Shown: positions 42,405-51,288 of the stretch, in pieces
How positions within the stretch are numbered: the first letter of the stretch is position 1
How the letters are laid out: every line of letters starts with the position of its first letter
Assembly: GCA_031362265.1 (NCBI GenBank)
Contig: JANLSE010000290.1
Coordinates: forward strand, 1-64,000
Direction of reading: 5' to 3'
Length of the DNA stretch: 64,000 bases
Origin: JANLSE01 sp031362265
GTDB taxonomy: Bacteria > Chloroflexota > Chloroflexia > Chloroflexales > Roseiflexaceae
Made by a program: the position numbers and the translations under genes
The notes under the pieces: model-generated
Databases searched by the model: none
The model's input: only the letters and a program-made list of their open reading frames with translations
What the model was told of the DNA's origin: nothing

Positions 42405-42536
42405 CCACAGCGCATAACGCATAACGCATAACGCATAACGCATAACGCATAACGCATAACGCATAACGCATAACGCATAACGCATAATTCTTGCGCTCTG
42501 CGCTCTGCGCTCTTGCGCTCTTGCGTTCCTGCGCTC
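42405..42536. repeat. (GCATAAC)n tandem array
   Basis: About ten units of CGCATAA between 42410 and 42487, then GCGCTCT / TGCGCTC units to 42536, reaching the stop of the convergent VOC gene. The same unit recurs at 60636-60660 and, inverted, at 16857-16870. Confidence 0.9.
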
Positions 42537-42537
42537 G

Positions 42538-42936
42538 CTACAGCCCATTTCGTGGGTAGAGCCCTGTGCCAAGTGGTTGCACTAATTCCAGAATATTACC
42601 ATCGGGATCCTTGAAGAAGGAGAGGCGCGTCTCGGGTGGATTGGGAAAATCAGCGGGTGCCTTGTGGAACACGACGCCACGTGCCTCAAGTTCGGCAGTG
42701 GTTGCATCGGTATTCTCAACGGTGAATGCAAAGTGATCCCACGATCCAGCGGTGGGTGTGTAATCATTGCCACGCTCGATCAATTCGATCGTGGAATTGC
42801 CGGTGTCCATGAAGATGATGTTGTAGCCCTGATACGCCCCGACGATCGGTAGTTCTAATACCTCGGTGTAGAATGCACGCATGGCTGCGAAATTACTTGT
42901 CAGAAGGGCGACGTGATTGGTGCCAATGATTTTCAC
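42538..42936 (-). CDS. VOC family protein (glyoxalase-like)
   Basis: 132 aa. Two beta-alpha-beta-beta-beta modules: IIGTNHVALLTSN (metal His), TIELIERGND (Glu), WDHFAFTVEN (His) and FFKDPDGNILELVQPLG (Glu), giving a full H/E/H/E set as in glyoxalase I and methylmalonyl-CoA epimerase relatives. The start is GTG at 42936 with GAGAGGA; the longer frame from 42996 lacks a site. Confidence 0.88.
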   Translation of the reverse strand: MKIIGTNHVALLTSNFAAMRAFYTEVLELPIVGAYQGYNIIFMDTGNSTIELIERGNDYTPTAGSWDHFAFTVENTDATTAELEARGVVFHKAPADFPNPPETRLSFFKDPDGNILELVQPLGTGLYPRNGL

Positions 42937-43038
42937 TAGGGTTCCTCTCGGTACTATGTGGAATGTTGGAATATTATAGCGCACGTAATGGCGCATAGAT
43001 TTGAAAGTGTAAAGCGCTCTTACCTTGGGTATTTGCTC

Positions 43039-43878
43039 CTAAAGCAGCGACCGGATATAGGCCAGGTTATCCACAATGCGCTCTGCCAATGGCCCTTCGG
43101 TGGAAAAATCCTCGAATGAGAGCCATTTGTCGTAGCCAACCGTATGTAACGCCTGTAACAGCGCGCGAAAATCAACCGAACCGCCACGTAGTGTCGCAAA
43201 TTCTGCACGCCACTCGTTACTGCCATCGGCGCGTTGCCCGACTACACGCCATGCTGCGTTCTTAATATGCACATGCCCTAGGTATGGCCCAAGTAACTCC
43301 AACCCCATGCGGTACTGCTCATACCCTTCATAGACCATATTCCCCGCATCGTGTATAACGCCAACATGCGCTGGATCAAAGCCCTGCAGAAATGCAGCTG
43401 CGGCACTGGCGCTTGGGGTAATATTGCCCATATGGATCTCGATAAGTGCTCGAACGCCATACTGCTTGGCGAGTTTAGCGACCGACTCGTACTGACGTAG
43501 CGCCCGTTCACGGATTGGCAAATAGGCTTCGCTGCCAGTATAGGATGGGACGCCAACCCGCAATTGGGGCGCACCAAGCAGTGCAGCGCCGCGCATGGCT
43601 TCTTCCACAGCGCTTAGATTCTCACAATTCACATAGGTTCCAAGCGAGGGGGTCGCAAGCCCATGCTGCGAACAGAGTGCCTTGATGAGTGGCGCATCGT
43701 TCACAAAGCTGCTGAACGGCCATGTGCAGCGGTTACCAGCCCAGAATCCAGGCGGGTTGGCAGGTTGTTGATCGGTGACACGCCATTCAATGCCATCGTA
43801 CCCAGCCTGCTTAAGCGATTCTACGGCCACAGTGGGTTCCCATTCTGGGAGGCTAACGGTGAAGATTGCAAATTTCAT
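43039..43878 (-). CDS. Sugar phosphate isomerase/epimerase-like TIM barrel
   Basis: 279 aa AP_endonuc_2/xylose-isomerase-like barrel. Metal-ligand regions: LIEIHMGN, VGVIHDAGNMVYEGYEQY, LGHVHIKNAAW, and YDKWLSFEDFSTEGP. It probably isomerises or epimerises a sugar or inositol derivative; the substrate is unknown. GAGAAGG precedes the ATG. Divergent from the CHAT gene across 209 bp with a central palindrome. Confidence 0.88.
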   Translation of the reverse strand: MKFAIFTVSLPEWEPTVAVESLKQAGYDGIEWRVTDQQPANPPGFWAGNRCTWPFSSFVNDAPLIKALCSQHGLATPSLGTYVNCENLSAVEEAMRGAALLGAPQLRVGVPSYTGSEAYLPIRERALRQYESVAKLAKQYGVRALIEIHMGNITPSASAAAAFLQGFDPAHVGVIHDAGNMVYEGYEQYRMGLELLGPYLGHVHIKNAAWRVVGQRADGSNEWRAEFATLRGGSVDFRALLQALHTVGYDKWLSFEDFSTEGPLAERIVDNLAYIRSLL

Positions 43879-44023
43879 GATCTGTGAACCTTCTCAATAC
43901 ACTGAATACTAAAACGGAATCACGGATTCTGTCAGGTACTGGCGGTAGCGATCGGCGTAGAGCTGTAGCACGCTGCCTCCTTGTACAATGATTGGCGTCA
44001 GTGGTGTTGATTCGATGGTAGCA

Positions 44024-44035
44024 TATGGTACCATA
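44024..44035. promoter_or_regulatory. 12-bp palindrome upstream of the CHAT gene
   Basis: TATGGTACCATA (44024-44035), with an ATGGTA half-site 9 bp to the left (44015-44020) and an ATGG at 44039. It is placed between the divergent isomerase and CHAT genes. TTGATT (44008-44013) is nearby but no well-spaced -10 is evident. Confidence 0.4.
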
Positions 44036-44087
44036 AGTATGGCCGCACGGATGATTGCTTGCGCCACCACAGCCGCAGGGAGCCGTA

Positions 44088-47054
44088 ATGAGCAGCCTCG
44101 CTGATTTCGATCTTACGATACGTGCCACAGAAAGTGGCTATAGCGTTGTTGTTGATCAGGCCTATGGTGCGGGAGCTTCACCGCCACAGCCATTCAACCT
44201 ACCATTAGATGTAGCAATGTTGCCGCGCCAGCGCCGCGATGTGGCCGCCTGGGTTCAGCAGGCGCGCGTCACACATCTGGGTGCGGCAAGTGAGGAACTG
44301 CAGCAGGTGCAGGCATTTGGGCAAATGTTGTTTGAAGGGGTCTTTCAGGACGAAGTGCTGGCTTCATTTCGTGAAAGTCGCAAGGCGCTTGGGCCAGATC
44401 AACGGCTACGTATTCGCCTACGGACACCAGCAAATCTCGCGCCGATCCCATGGGAGTTGCTGTACGACCCGCGCGACGAGCAATTTCTGGCGCTGATGCC
44501 CGATATCGTGCTACTACGCTGCCCGCCAGAGAGTGTCGCCCCATTTACACCACAGCCGATCACTGGGCCGCTCCAGATTGTAGTGGTGCTTTCCAGCCCG
44601 GCGCGCTATCCACCGATTAACCTCGACCGTGAGCTGCGCTGGATACAGGAATCGTTGCGTGGCCCGATCCAGCGCGGCCAAGTGGCACTTGAGGTGATTC
44701 GTGGCGCTGGTACACTCGATCAGTTACGAACGAGGTTGCGGCAACCGGCGCATATTCTGCATATCCTCTGCCATGGCGATATTGATACCGAGCGTGGTGA
44801 GGGGTATCTGGTGTTTGAGGATCCAAGCGGAGATGCCGAGAAGGTTAATGCTGAATTACTACGCCTCCAGATCCAGAAGCAGCGTGGCCAGACATGCCTG
44901 GTGACGCTGAACGCCTGTCTGGGTGGTTTGCCAGCGGGCAATGATCCATTCAGTAGTGTTGGTGCGGCGCTGATCCATGGCGGGGTGCCAGCGGTGATCG
45001 CAATGCAGTTTGAAATCGCCGAGGAGAGTGCGGCTGAGCTGACGCGTGTGCTGTATGCCGAACTCGCGGCGGGTTCTCCGGTCGATCTGGCCCTCGATGA
45101 GGCACGACTGTCGATCTATGGGCGTAATCCAACTCAGCTCGATTGGGCTGTTCCTGTGCTCTTCACTCGCAACACAGGCACCCTATTTGAAGGGATTAGT
45201 ACTGCAACGCCGAGCGAGTTACCATCTTCTGGTGTTTCCCTGCCAGCCATGCAGAGCACACCGGCGAATGAGGCATCTGCGGTAGCGCCACTGCCACCGG
45301 TGAGTATACCTCAGCCTATACGTCCCATGCCATCCTGGCTGATTCCAGCTGGAATTGGTGTGATTGTGGCGCTATTGCTGGCAGTGCTTCTCGGTGTGAT
45401 GACACGCCAGCCCAGCAGTGTCGCAACACAGCCAACCACGATTCCATTCGCAACACAGGTAGGCGTGGAGGTGGCACTAACCAGTGTGCCATCAGCATCA
45501 CCAGCAGCAACCAGCATACCAAGCACACCAAGCGAGACACCACAGCCAAGTGTGACGCTGCTGCCAACTCCGCAGCCAACAATTGAAGCTGCGCTCGATC
45601 GATTACAGCCATTTGTCGATTTTCCAACACGCGGAAGCCCACCCATGATCGCGCGCAAACTCACGATTGAGGAATGGCGCGATTATGTGAGTCGCTATGT
45701 ATTTGGCGATACAAGCCCCACCAAAGTGATCGTGATCGGTACAGATAGTTCTCCAGAGCTGGCCGACCCTGCCAATTGGCAAGGGCAGCAGACCCTCCGT
45801 ACGCTACAGGATGCCTATGCAGCCGAGGGCTGGCAGGCTGGCCCACATATCTTTATTGCACCCGATGGGATCTGGCTATTCACACCAATGAGTAGTGGTG
45901 GAATTCACTCACTGAGTGGCAATGGTGGCACAAACCCAGATGGTAGTAGCTGGTACTCAATTGGGGTTGAATTGATTGGTGATTACGACAGTGCACAGCC
46001 GAATGGAATGATCTGGGAGCAGACCAAGGCCGTACTTGGCGGGCTTTCAGAGCGCCTAGAGATCTCGCCCGAACAGTTGATCGTTATGCAGCGTAGCTTC
46101 TTCAATAACCGCACCAGCCCAGGTGCCGCAATATCCAGTGATTGGTTGATTGCTGAGACGAACGCTTGGGTCGCCGCCAACCCAGAATCTGGTGCGCCCG
46201 AGCTAAAGCCGATTCGGCGATTTGCAATCTCGGTGTATGGGCCAAAGCGATCAATTGAGATCTGGACACTTGTAGGGGCGGAACTACGACAGACAACTGT
46301 TCGTACAAATGGCAATGCCTTCAACCCAACGCTATCGGCCGATGGCACGAAGGTTGCATTTATTAGTGATCGGGGCGGCAGTGGCAAAAACTGGCTGTAT
46401 GTTCACGATTTGATAACTGATCAGGATCGGCTGCTAACCGCTGATCTGGAGAATGCCGGCGATCCCGCATGGTCGCCACATGGGTCGCTGATTGCATTTG
46501 TGACAACGCGTGGTGACACGGATCAGATCTACTTGGTGGATGCGGATGGTGGCATCGCGCGCCCACTGAATAATAGTGATGCGCGTGGCCGAGTACCCAC
46601 ATGGTCCCCGGATGGATCGCAATTGGCATTTGTGTCGGATCGGAGTGGACGCGATCTGGTATATATCGCTACCCCAAGCAGTGGCGAGGTGTATACGCTT
46701 CCTGCGCCGGATAATCGGGGAGAGCCAATCAATAGCCTTGCATGGTCGCCCAATGGCCGCTATCTTGCGCTAGTAGCGGGCGGTGAGCGGCTATGGATAT
46801 TCGATCTGCAAGTGGCGATTCGGCCATACGAAGTGTATCAGGCCAACTATGGGCTCGATACGGTTGCGTGGTCGGATGATGGCGCACTGCTATTGTTGGC
46901 ATTACAAGATCGACAGGGTAGCTATGCGATCTGGATCGCCAATATCCTTCAAGGAGACAACAACCAGCTTGTGCTAGCTGAGCCGGATCTACTGATTGGT
47001 GGCGCCGATGGTGAGAGCCTGAGTGATCCGAGCTGGCAGCCACGCGCGCGTTAG
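44088..47054 (+). CDS. CHAT protease - TM - degenerate amidase - TolB-like propeller fusion
   Basis: 988 aa. Residues ~1-385 form a CHAT (caspase HetF-associated with TPRs) domain: LAPIPWELLYDP, then the dyad His229 (HILCHGD) and Cys277 (TLNACLGG), both intact. One transmembrane helix (~417-440) and a Thr/Ser/Pro/Gln linker (~445-515) follow. Residues ~525-700 look like an Amidase_2/PGRP fold: VIVIGTDSS, GWQAGPHIFIAPDGIW, SIGVELIGDYD and NNRTSPGA. The expected zinc ligands are absent: G551 stands where a family His would be, M667/Q668 at the second His, S677 for Cys/Asp. Residues ~735-988 hold five WSPDG-type beta-propeller blades (PTLSADGTKVAFISDR and so on). AGGGAG precedes the ATG; a frame from 44055 is rejected. 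Inference: cytosolic protease with an outside sensor. Monocistronic; the stop overlaps the convergent gene by 4 bp (TTAG). Confidence 0.85.
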   Translation: MSSLADFDLTIRATESGYSVVVDQAYGAGASPPQPFNLPLDVAMLPRQRRDVAAWVQQARVTHLGAASEELQQVQAFGQMLFEGVFQDEVLASFRESRKALGPDQRLRIRLRTPANLAPIPWELLYDPRDEQFLALMPDIVLLRCPPESVAPFTPQPITGPLQIVVVLSSPARYPPINLDRELRWIQESLRGPIQRGQVALEVIRGAGTLDQLRTRLRQPAHILHILCHGDIDTERGEGYLVFEDPSGDAEKVNAELLRLQIQKQRGQTCLVTLNACLGGLPAGNDPFSSVGAALIHGGVPAVIAMQFEIAEESAAELTRVLYAELAAGSPVDLALDEARLSIYGRNPTQLDWAVPVLFTRNTGTLFEGISTATPSELPSSGVSLPAMQSTPANEASAVAPLPPVSIPQPIRPMPSWLIPAGIGVIVALLLAVLLGVMTRQPSSVATQPTTIPFATQVGVEVALTSVPSASPAATSIPSTPSETPQPSVTLLPTPQPTIEAALDRLQPFVDFPTRGSPPMIARKLTIEEWRDYVSRYVFGDTSPTKVIVIGTDSSPELADPANWQGQQTLRTLQDAYAAEGWQAGPHIFIAPDGIWLFTPMSSGGIHSLSGNGGTNPDGSSWYSIGVELIGDYDSAQPNGMIWEQTKAVLGGLSERLEISPEQLIVMQRSFFNNRTSPGAAISSDWLIAETNAWVAANPESGAPELKPIRRFAISVYGPKRSIEIWTLVGAELRQTTVRTNGNAFNPTLSADGTKVAFISDRGGSGKNWLYVHDLITDQDRLLTADLENAGDPAWSPHGSLIAFVTTRGDTDQIYLVDADGGIARPLNNSDARGRVPTWSPDGSQLAFVSDRSGRDLVYIATPSSGEVYTLPAPDNRGEPINSLAWSPNGRYLALVAGGERLWIFDLQVAIRPYEVYQANYGLDTVAWSDDGALLLLALQDRQGSYAIWIANILQGDNNQLVLAEPDLLIGGADGESLSDPSWQPRAR

Positions 47055-47479
47055 ACCATCATCCCCTCAGGAACTCGCATCAGGCGGCGATGCTCAATTG
47101 CAGTACAGCGATCCATAACAACGCCGAGCCCGGCGGCTTGGGCACGCTGAGCAGCTGCTTGATGCATGACCCCAAGTTGCATCCAAACGACATCGGCACG
47201 CACAACCAATGCTTGTTCGATAATATCGGGCACGAACTCAGACCGCCGAAAGATATCGACAATATCAATATGAAATGGTACATCGCGGAGTGATGCGTAG
47301 GGTTGCTCACCCAAAACTGGCGCTACCAGGTTCGGGTTTACAGGTACAATCTGGTATCCGTTGCGCTGGAGGAAGCGCGCGACCGCATATGAATCACGGT
47401 TTGGATTAGCGCTCATTCCGACGATTGCGATCGTACGGGCGCGCTGGAGTACGGTGCGAATTTCGCCGTCGGCAAGCAT
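47051..47479 (-). CDS. CoA-binding (YccU-like) protein
   Basis: 142 aa Rossmann-type CoA_binding_2 domain: TIAIVGMSANPNRDSYAVARFLQRNGYQIVPVNP, LRDVPFHIDIVDIFRRSEFVPDIIEQAL, VWMQLGVMHQAAAQRAQAAG and VVMDRCTAIEHRRL. The Cys of MDRC is conserved in the family, where a CoA-disulfide has been seen in structures. Function is unknown. GGAG precedes the ATG. Its end overlaps the CHAT stop by 4 bp. Confidence 0.9.
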   Translation of the reverse strand: MLADGEIRTVLQRARTIAIVGMSANPNRDSYAVARFLQRNGYQIVPVNPNLVAPVLGEQPYASLRDVPFHIDIVDIFRRSEFVPDIIEQALVVRADVVWMQLGVMHQAAAQRAQAAGLGVVMDRCTAIEHRRLMRVPEGMMV

Positions 47480-47726
47480 ATCTTTGCTCCTATTACATGG
47501 GCAGAAGACAGCGAACCGCAGCGTTCGAACGTGGGCATGCAGCGCTGGATACCCATGTGTCTATCCTACTCCTGTTAGCCGCAATATGCAAGAATGTGAT
47601 AGATCGCACGAAGCGGATTCATATTAACACCTTTACAGATTGATGGCAGAATCTTGAATAGAGCCGCGTGACGTATGGTAAGATAGCGTATTCCTCAGGA
47701 GTCTAAACAGAGAAAGGGAGTTTGGC

Positions 47727-48854
47727 GTGAAATTTCTGCGCTACCTACTGATTTTTGTACCGCTTGCGATCATAGCCGAGTTTGTTCTTCACAATCCGCT
47801 GATGGTCTTTGCATGCTCCTGCATTGGGCTTATTCCGCTTGCAGGATTTCTTGGTGAGGCTACTGAGGAATTGGCGATTCATACTGGCCCCAAGATTGGC
47901 GGCCTACTGAATGCAACATTGGGAAATGCGGCTGAACTCATCATTACAATTGTTGCGCTTAGTGCAGGCAAGTACGAACTTGTGAAGGCTTCCATTACTG
48001 GTTCGATTCTGGGCAACCTGCTTCTGATCCTCGGATTCAGCCTGTTATTGGGTGGTTTGCGCCATGGCATTCAGCGCTTTAATCGCGGTAATGCTGGTAT
48101 GGCCGCATCCATGATGACACTAGCTGTGATTGGCTTGATTATTCCAACCCTGTTTGAGCTCGTGCAAGAAATACAGCAGGGCAGAGTCGATGTGCTGCAT
48201 ACCGAGGTGGTTGATTCTGGGCTGAACGCATTGAGCCTGGGCGTGGCGGCGATTCTGATTGTTCTCTACATCCTGTATTTGATCTACTCATTCCGACAAC
48301 CAGAAGAGGCGCTCGAATCGCATACTGGCGTTGATGATCATAGCGCTGAAGCCGAGATGCATATTGCTAAATGGAGTGTGCGTGCCTCGGTTGGAGTGCT
48401 GGTTGTGTGCACACTAGCAATTGTTGTGCTCTCAGAGTTTTTGGTTGGGGCAGTTGAGCCAGTTGTTGTTAGTCTAGGGATTAGCGAGCTATTCTTAGGG
48501 ATCATTATCATCCCCTTGGTTGGTAATGTTGCCGAGCATATTGTTGGTGTGCAAGTTGCTTATAAGAATAAGATGGAACTCTCCCTGGCTATCTCACTTG
48601 GTTCGAGCATGCAAATCGCGCTTTTTGTCGCACCACTCCTGGTGTTCATTAGTTTACTGTTTGGCCGAGAGATGACACTCTTTTTTAGCCTCTTCGAGAT
48701 AGCCGGGTTGACCTTGGCAGTATTTCTGGCAACCCTGATCTCGATTGATGGCAAGAGCAACTGGCTGGAAGGTGCGCAGCTATTGGCGGTGTATGTCATC
48801 CTGGGGCTTGGGTTTTTCTTCCTTGGTAGTTCCGTAGCTGTGCACGGGGGATAG
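47727..48854 (+). CDS. Calcium/proton exchanger (CaCA family, Cax)
   Basis: 375 aa, about 11 transmembrane segments. Both alpha repeats are present: FLGEATEELA..GGLLNATLGNAAELIITIVAL in the first half and GNVAEHIVGVQVAYKNKMELSLAISLGSSMQIALFVAPLL in the second, each with the acidic residue that binds Ca2+. An acidic loop (HSAEAEMH) separates the halves. It exports Ca2+ in exchange for H+. The start is GTG at 47727 behind AAAGGGAG. The lysR gene begins 6 bp after the stop. Confidence 0.92.
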   Translation: MKFLRYLLIFVPLAIIAEFVLHNPLMVFACSCIGLIPLAGFLGEATEELAIHTGPKIGGLLNATLGNAAELIITIVALSAGKYELVKASITGSILGNLLLILGFSLLLGGLRHGIQRFNRGNAGMAASMMTLAVIGLIIPTLFELVQEIQQGRVDVLHTEVVDSGLNALSLGVAAILIVLYILYLIYSFRQPEEALESHTGVDDHSAEAEMHIAKWSVRASVGVLVVCTLAIVVLSEFLVGAVEPVVVSLGISELFLGIIIIPLVGNVAEHIVGVQVAYKNKMELSLAISLGSSMQIALFVAPLLVFISLLFGREMTLFFSLFEIAGLTLAVFLATLISIDGKSNWLEGAQLLAVYVILGLGFFFLGSSVAVHGG

Positions 48855-48860
48855 TGTAAT

Positions 48861-49793
48861 TTGCTCAACACAATTCATCTGCAGACCTTCGTTGCGGTTG
48901 TCGAAGCCGGTAGCTACAGCGCTGCCGCCGAGCGCCTACATATGTCGCAGCCAGCTGTGAGCCAGCATATTCGTATGCTGGAGCAACAGTTTGAGGGTGT
49001 GCGCTTGTTCCGCCGCGTTGGTCAACAGATGCGGCTGACTCATGCTGGCGAGGAACTTGTTGATGATGCGCGTGAGATTTTGTCCATGGCGACGCGCGCT
49101 GAGGAGCATATGCGTGGCCTGCGCGGCCAAGTGACAGGGCGAGTAGCGCTTGGATGTACCCCATCTAGTGGTGAACACCTGCTGCCACCACTGCTCGCCG
49201 CCTTTCATATCCGTTTCCCAAGCATTGCGGTAACGGTATTGCAGGCGCCCTTGGAGACCCTGCTCGAATGGTTGGCTGCTCAGGAAGTACAGGTGTTGTT
49301 AGTTGAGGAGCAGCAGCGCCGCCGTGGTTGGGAATCGCATCTATTGGGATCTGAGCGGCTGGTATTGGTGGCGCCACGTGGCCATGTGCTACTACAACAA
49401 GAGCAGGTTCCACCAGGGATGCTGCGCGAGGTGCCGCTGGTGTTGCCGCGCCCTGGTACGCCAATGCGCCGTGTTATCGAGGATGGGTTACGCCGGCGTG
49501 GGGTCGGCTCTGTCGATATCACAATTGCGCTTGAAGCCGATGGTATTGCGCTGATGGTGCAATCGGTGCGTAGTGGCGTAGGCCTGGCCTTTATTCCGCA
49601 GACTCGCGTGCCACGTGGCCGTGAGACGGGTGTTGTTGAATTAGCAGGCGCAAATTTGCAACAGGAATGGTATGCCCTGCGATCACGTGAACGAGGTGCG
49701 CCACGCGCCGTTCAAGAGCTGTATGGGTTTTTGGTTGGCAACGATGCGCGCCGAATTCTGATCAAAGAAGGGCTGAAGGTGGCCAGCGAATAA
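48861..49793 (+). CDS. LysR-family transcriptional regulator
   Basis: 310 aa. N-terminal HTH (LNTIHLQTFVAVVEAGSYSAAAERLHMSQPAVSQHIRMLEQQFEGVRLFRR) and a C-terminal periplasmic-binding-like effector domain (~90-300). No ATG is available near the HTH. TTG at 48861 gives the normal LysR N-terminus, and GGGGGAT of the preceding stop region (48845-48851) serves as ribosome-binding site. Six bases separate it from the cax stop, so it is translationally coupled to the exchanger. Effector and targets are unknown. Confidence 0.9.
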   Translation: MLNTIHLQTFVAVVEAGSYSAAAERLHMSQPAVSQHIRMLEQQFEGVRLFRRVGQQMRLTHAGEELVDDAREILSMATRAEEHMRGLRGQVTGRVALGCTPSSGEHLLPPLLAAFHIRFPSIAVTVLQAPLETLLEWLAAQEVQVLLVEEQQRRRGWESHLLGSERLVLVAPRGHVLLQQEQVPPGMLREVPLVLPRPGTPMRRVIEDGLRRRGVGSVDITIALEADGIALMVQSVRSGVGLAFIPQTRVPRGRETGVVELAGANLQQEWYALRSRERGAPRAVQELYGFLVGNDARRILIKEGLKVASE

Positions 49794-49796
49794 AGA

Positions 49797-50276
49797 TTAT
49801 GAGCGCATTGCGCGCCTCCCAATCCCTGCTCCCCATACATCGCTGAGTTCTGGTGTTGCGGCTCGCCAGAGCTCGGCAACATCACATGCGTGCAGTAATG
49901 CCGTATGCGTGGTGGGAATGAAGCTGATGCGCCGTAGCTTGCGCGCTGGAATGGCAGTTGGCAGCTGTTCGGGCTCCCCAAGGCCAAAACAATAATAGCG
50001 TTCCTGCGCGCGCGGATGGTGTGGCTCCTCTGGCAGCAACTCGGCACGCCGTACAATACGGATCGCCAAAACCGGTGCGATCCAACGGATGGCCCAGCGT
50101 TCTGGCCCACATGCCGCAGTTGGGTAGAATGCCAAATAATCTACCGTTAGGCCAGTTGGTGCACGCTTGATTGGGATACGATACCAGCGCTGTGTGTGAA
50201 TTCGTTCCAGATCGACACGCCGCTGAACTACGCAGACCAGTACGCGAGCATATGGATTAACCTCATCCAAGATCAT
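49797..50276 (-). CDS. Conserved-looking protein of unknown function, coupled to uvsE
   Basis: 159 aa, function not recognised. It reads like a compact alpha/beta domain: RVLVCVVQRRVDLERIHTQRWYRIPI, VDYLAFYPTAACGPERWAIRWIAPV, ELLPEEPHHPRAQERYYCFGLG, LRRISFIPTTHTALLHACDVAELW. I recall comparable proteins in other Chloroflexota but cannot name a domain; a nucleic-acid-binding (PUA/restriction-like) role is only a guess. Start: ATG at 50276 with GGAGG 6 nt upstream, overlapping the end of uvsE by 14 bp. Its stop is 3 bp from the convergent lysR stop. Confidence 0.75.
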   Translation of the reverse strand: MILDEVNPYARVLVCVVQRRVDLERIHTQRWYRIPIKRAPTGLTVDYLAFYPTAACGPERWAIRWIAPVLAIRIVRRAELLPEEPHHPRAQERYYCFGLGEPEQLPTAIPARKLRRISFIPTTHTALLHACDVAELWRAATPELSDVWGAGIGRRAMRS

Positions 50277-51177
50277 GTACAACCTCCGGTGCATAACGGT
50301 GGAGATCTTCGCGCATTCGTAGCAGTGCCAGATCACCTGCCTTTGCTTCAATCATGATGTCGAATGGCGTCAGACCAACTGCCGCTTCAAATACATTGAT
50401 CGCCTCAAATGGGTTGATGAAATCGGCATGCTGCCCAATGCGTGGTGGTACGACCCGCAATGCCGCACTACGCTCACCAGGCAGAATATGCGCCTCGGTG
50501 CGTTGGCTGCTCAGGTGGATCTTGGGGCGTATGCCCAATGGCCACGTTGCACAGGCTAACCGCAAGGCCATTTGGAGTGGAACACGATCTGGGTTGTTGA
50601 TTTGATGATGCAATGTATCGAGTACGACTGGGACACCACAGGCAGCATGTAGCCATAGTAACTCGTGTAGTTCATAGCTATCTTCATCATTCTCGATCGC
50701 AAGCTGTGCACGTATGTTGCGTGGTAGCCGCAAAATGAGGCGTGCCGCGCGCTCTAGTGCAACCTGTCGACCACCAGCAATGCCACCCATGTGCGATACA
50801 ACAACTGCATCAGCACCCTCCAATGCTGTTAGAAGCCGTACCTGATTAGCCAACATGGACGCCCAATGCTCTAACCCTGGGCCAGGTTCGCTGGCTGGCC
50901 CAAGCCCGGGAGGTAAATGTGCGCTGAGCCGTATGCGCCCGGCAATCGCTTGACGTAATTCCTGCACAAGCTCAGCACATTCAGCAAATGCTTGCTCTGC
51001 TGCACTCCGATCCGCGCCAACCAGAAATAGTGGGATGCGATAGAAGAAGATATTGCGAACCACAAGATATTCCACTACCTCGCGTAACCATACTAACCCA
51101 CGGCTCATATGTGCAGCGCGGGGCAACCCCGCTGGTGCTCCACGCCCGATTAGCCGCGTTGCAACGCCTAGACGCAT
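50263..51177 (-). CDS. uvsE: UV damage endonuclease (UVDE/UvsE family)
   Basis: 304 aa TIM-barrel nuclease that nicks 5' of UV photoproducts and other lesions. Metal-ligand regions: SAHLPPG, VVSHMGGIAGGRQ (His), LAIENDEDSYELHE (Glu), CGVPVVLDTLHHQINNP (Asp-His-His), PKIHLSSQR (His), HADFINPFE (His/Asp) and DIMIEAKAGDLALLRMREDL (Glu/Lys). The start ATG at 51177 has GAGG upstream. Its promoter contains a palindrome and is back to back with that of a response regulator. It may serve as the light/UV repair route in place of photolyase or alongside it. Confidence 0.85.
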   Translation of the reverse strand: MRLGVATRLIGRGAPAGLPRAAHMSRGLVWLREVVEYLVVRNIFFYRIPLFLVGADRSAAEQAFAECAELVQELRQAIAGRIRLSAHLPPGLGPASEPGPGLEHWASMLANQVRLLTALEGADAVVVSHMGGIAGGRQVALERAARLILRLPRNIRAQLAIENDEDSYELHELLWLHAACGVPVVLDTLHHQINNPDRVPLQMALRLACATWPLGIRPKIHLSSQRTEAHILPGERSAALRVVPPRIGQHADFINPFEAINVFEAAVGLTPFDIMIEAKAGDLALLRMREDLHRYAPEVVHDLG

Positions 51178-51288
51178 ACGAACCTCGTAGTAAGAATCAA
51201 GGGAACAACGAATAACGTATAACAAGCTCTGTGCCTCAGTGCACGTTGTGGTGATGGCTTTCGGCCTTTTGTTAACACGATATAGGAT

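Noticed and set aside
42405..42490. CRISPR array
   Set aside because: The (GCATAAC)n and other arrays are direct head-to-tail units of 7-9 nt without unique spacers, and no cas genes are present.
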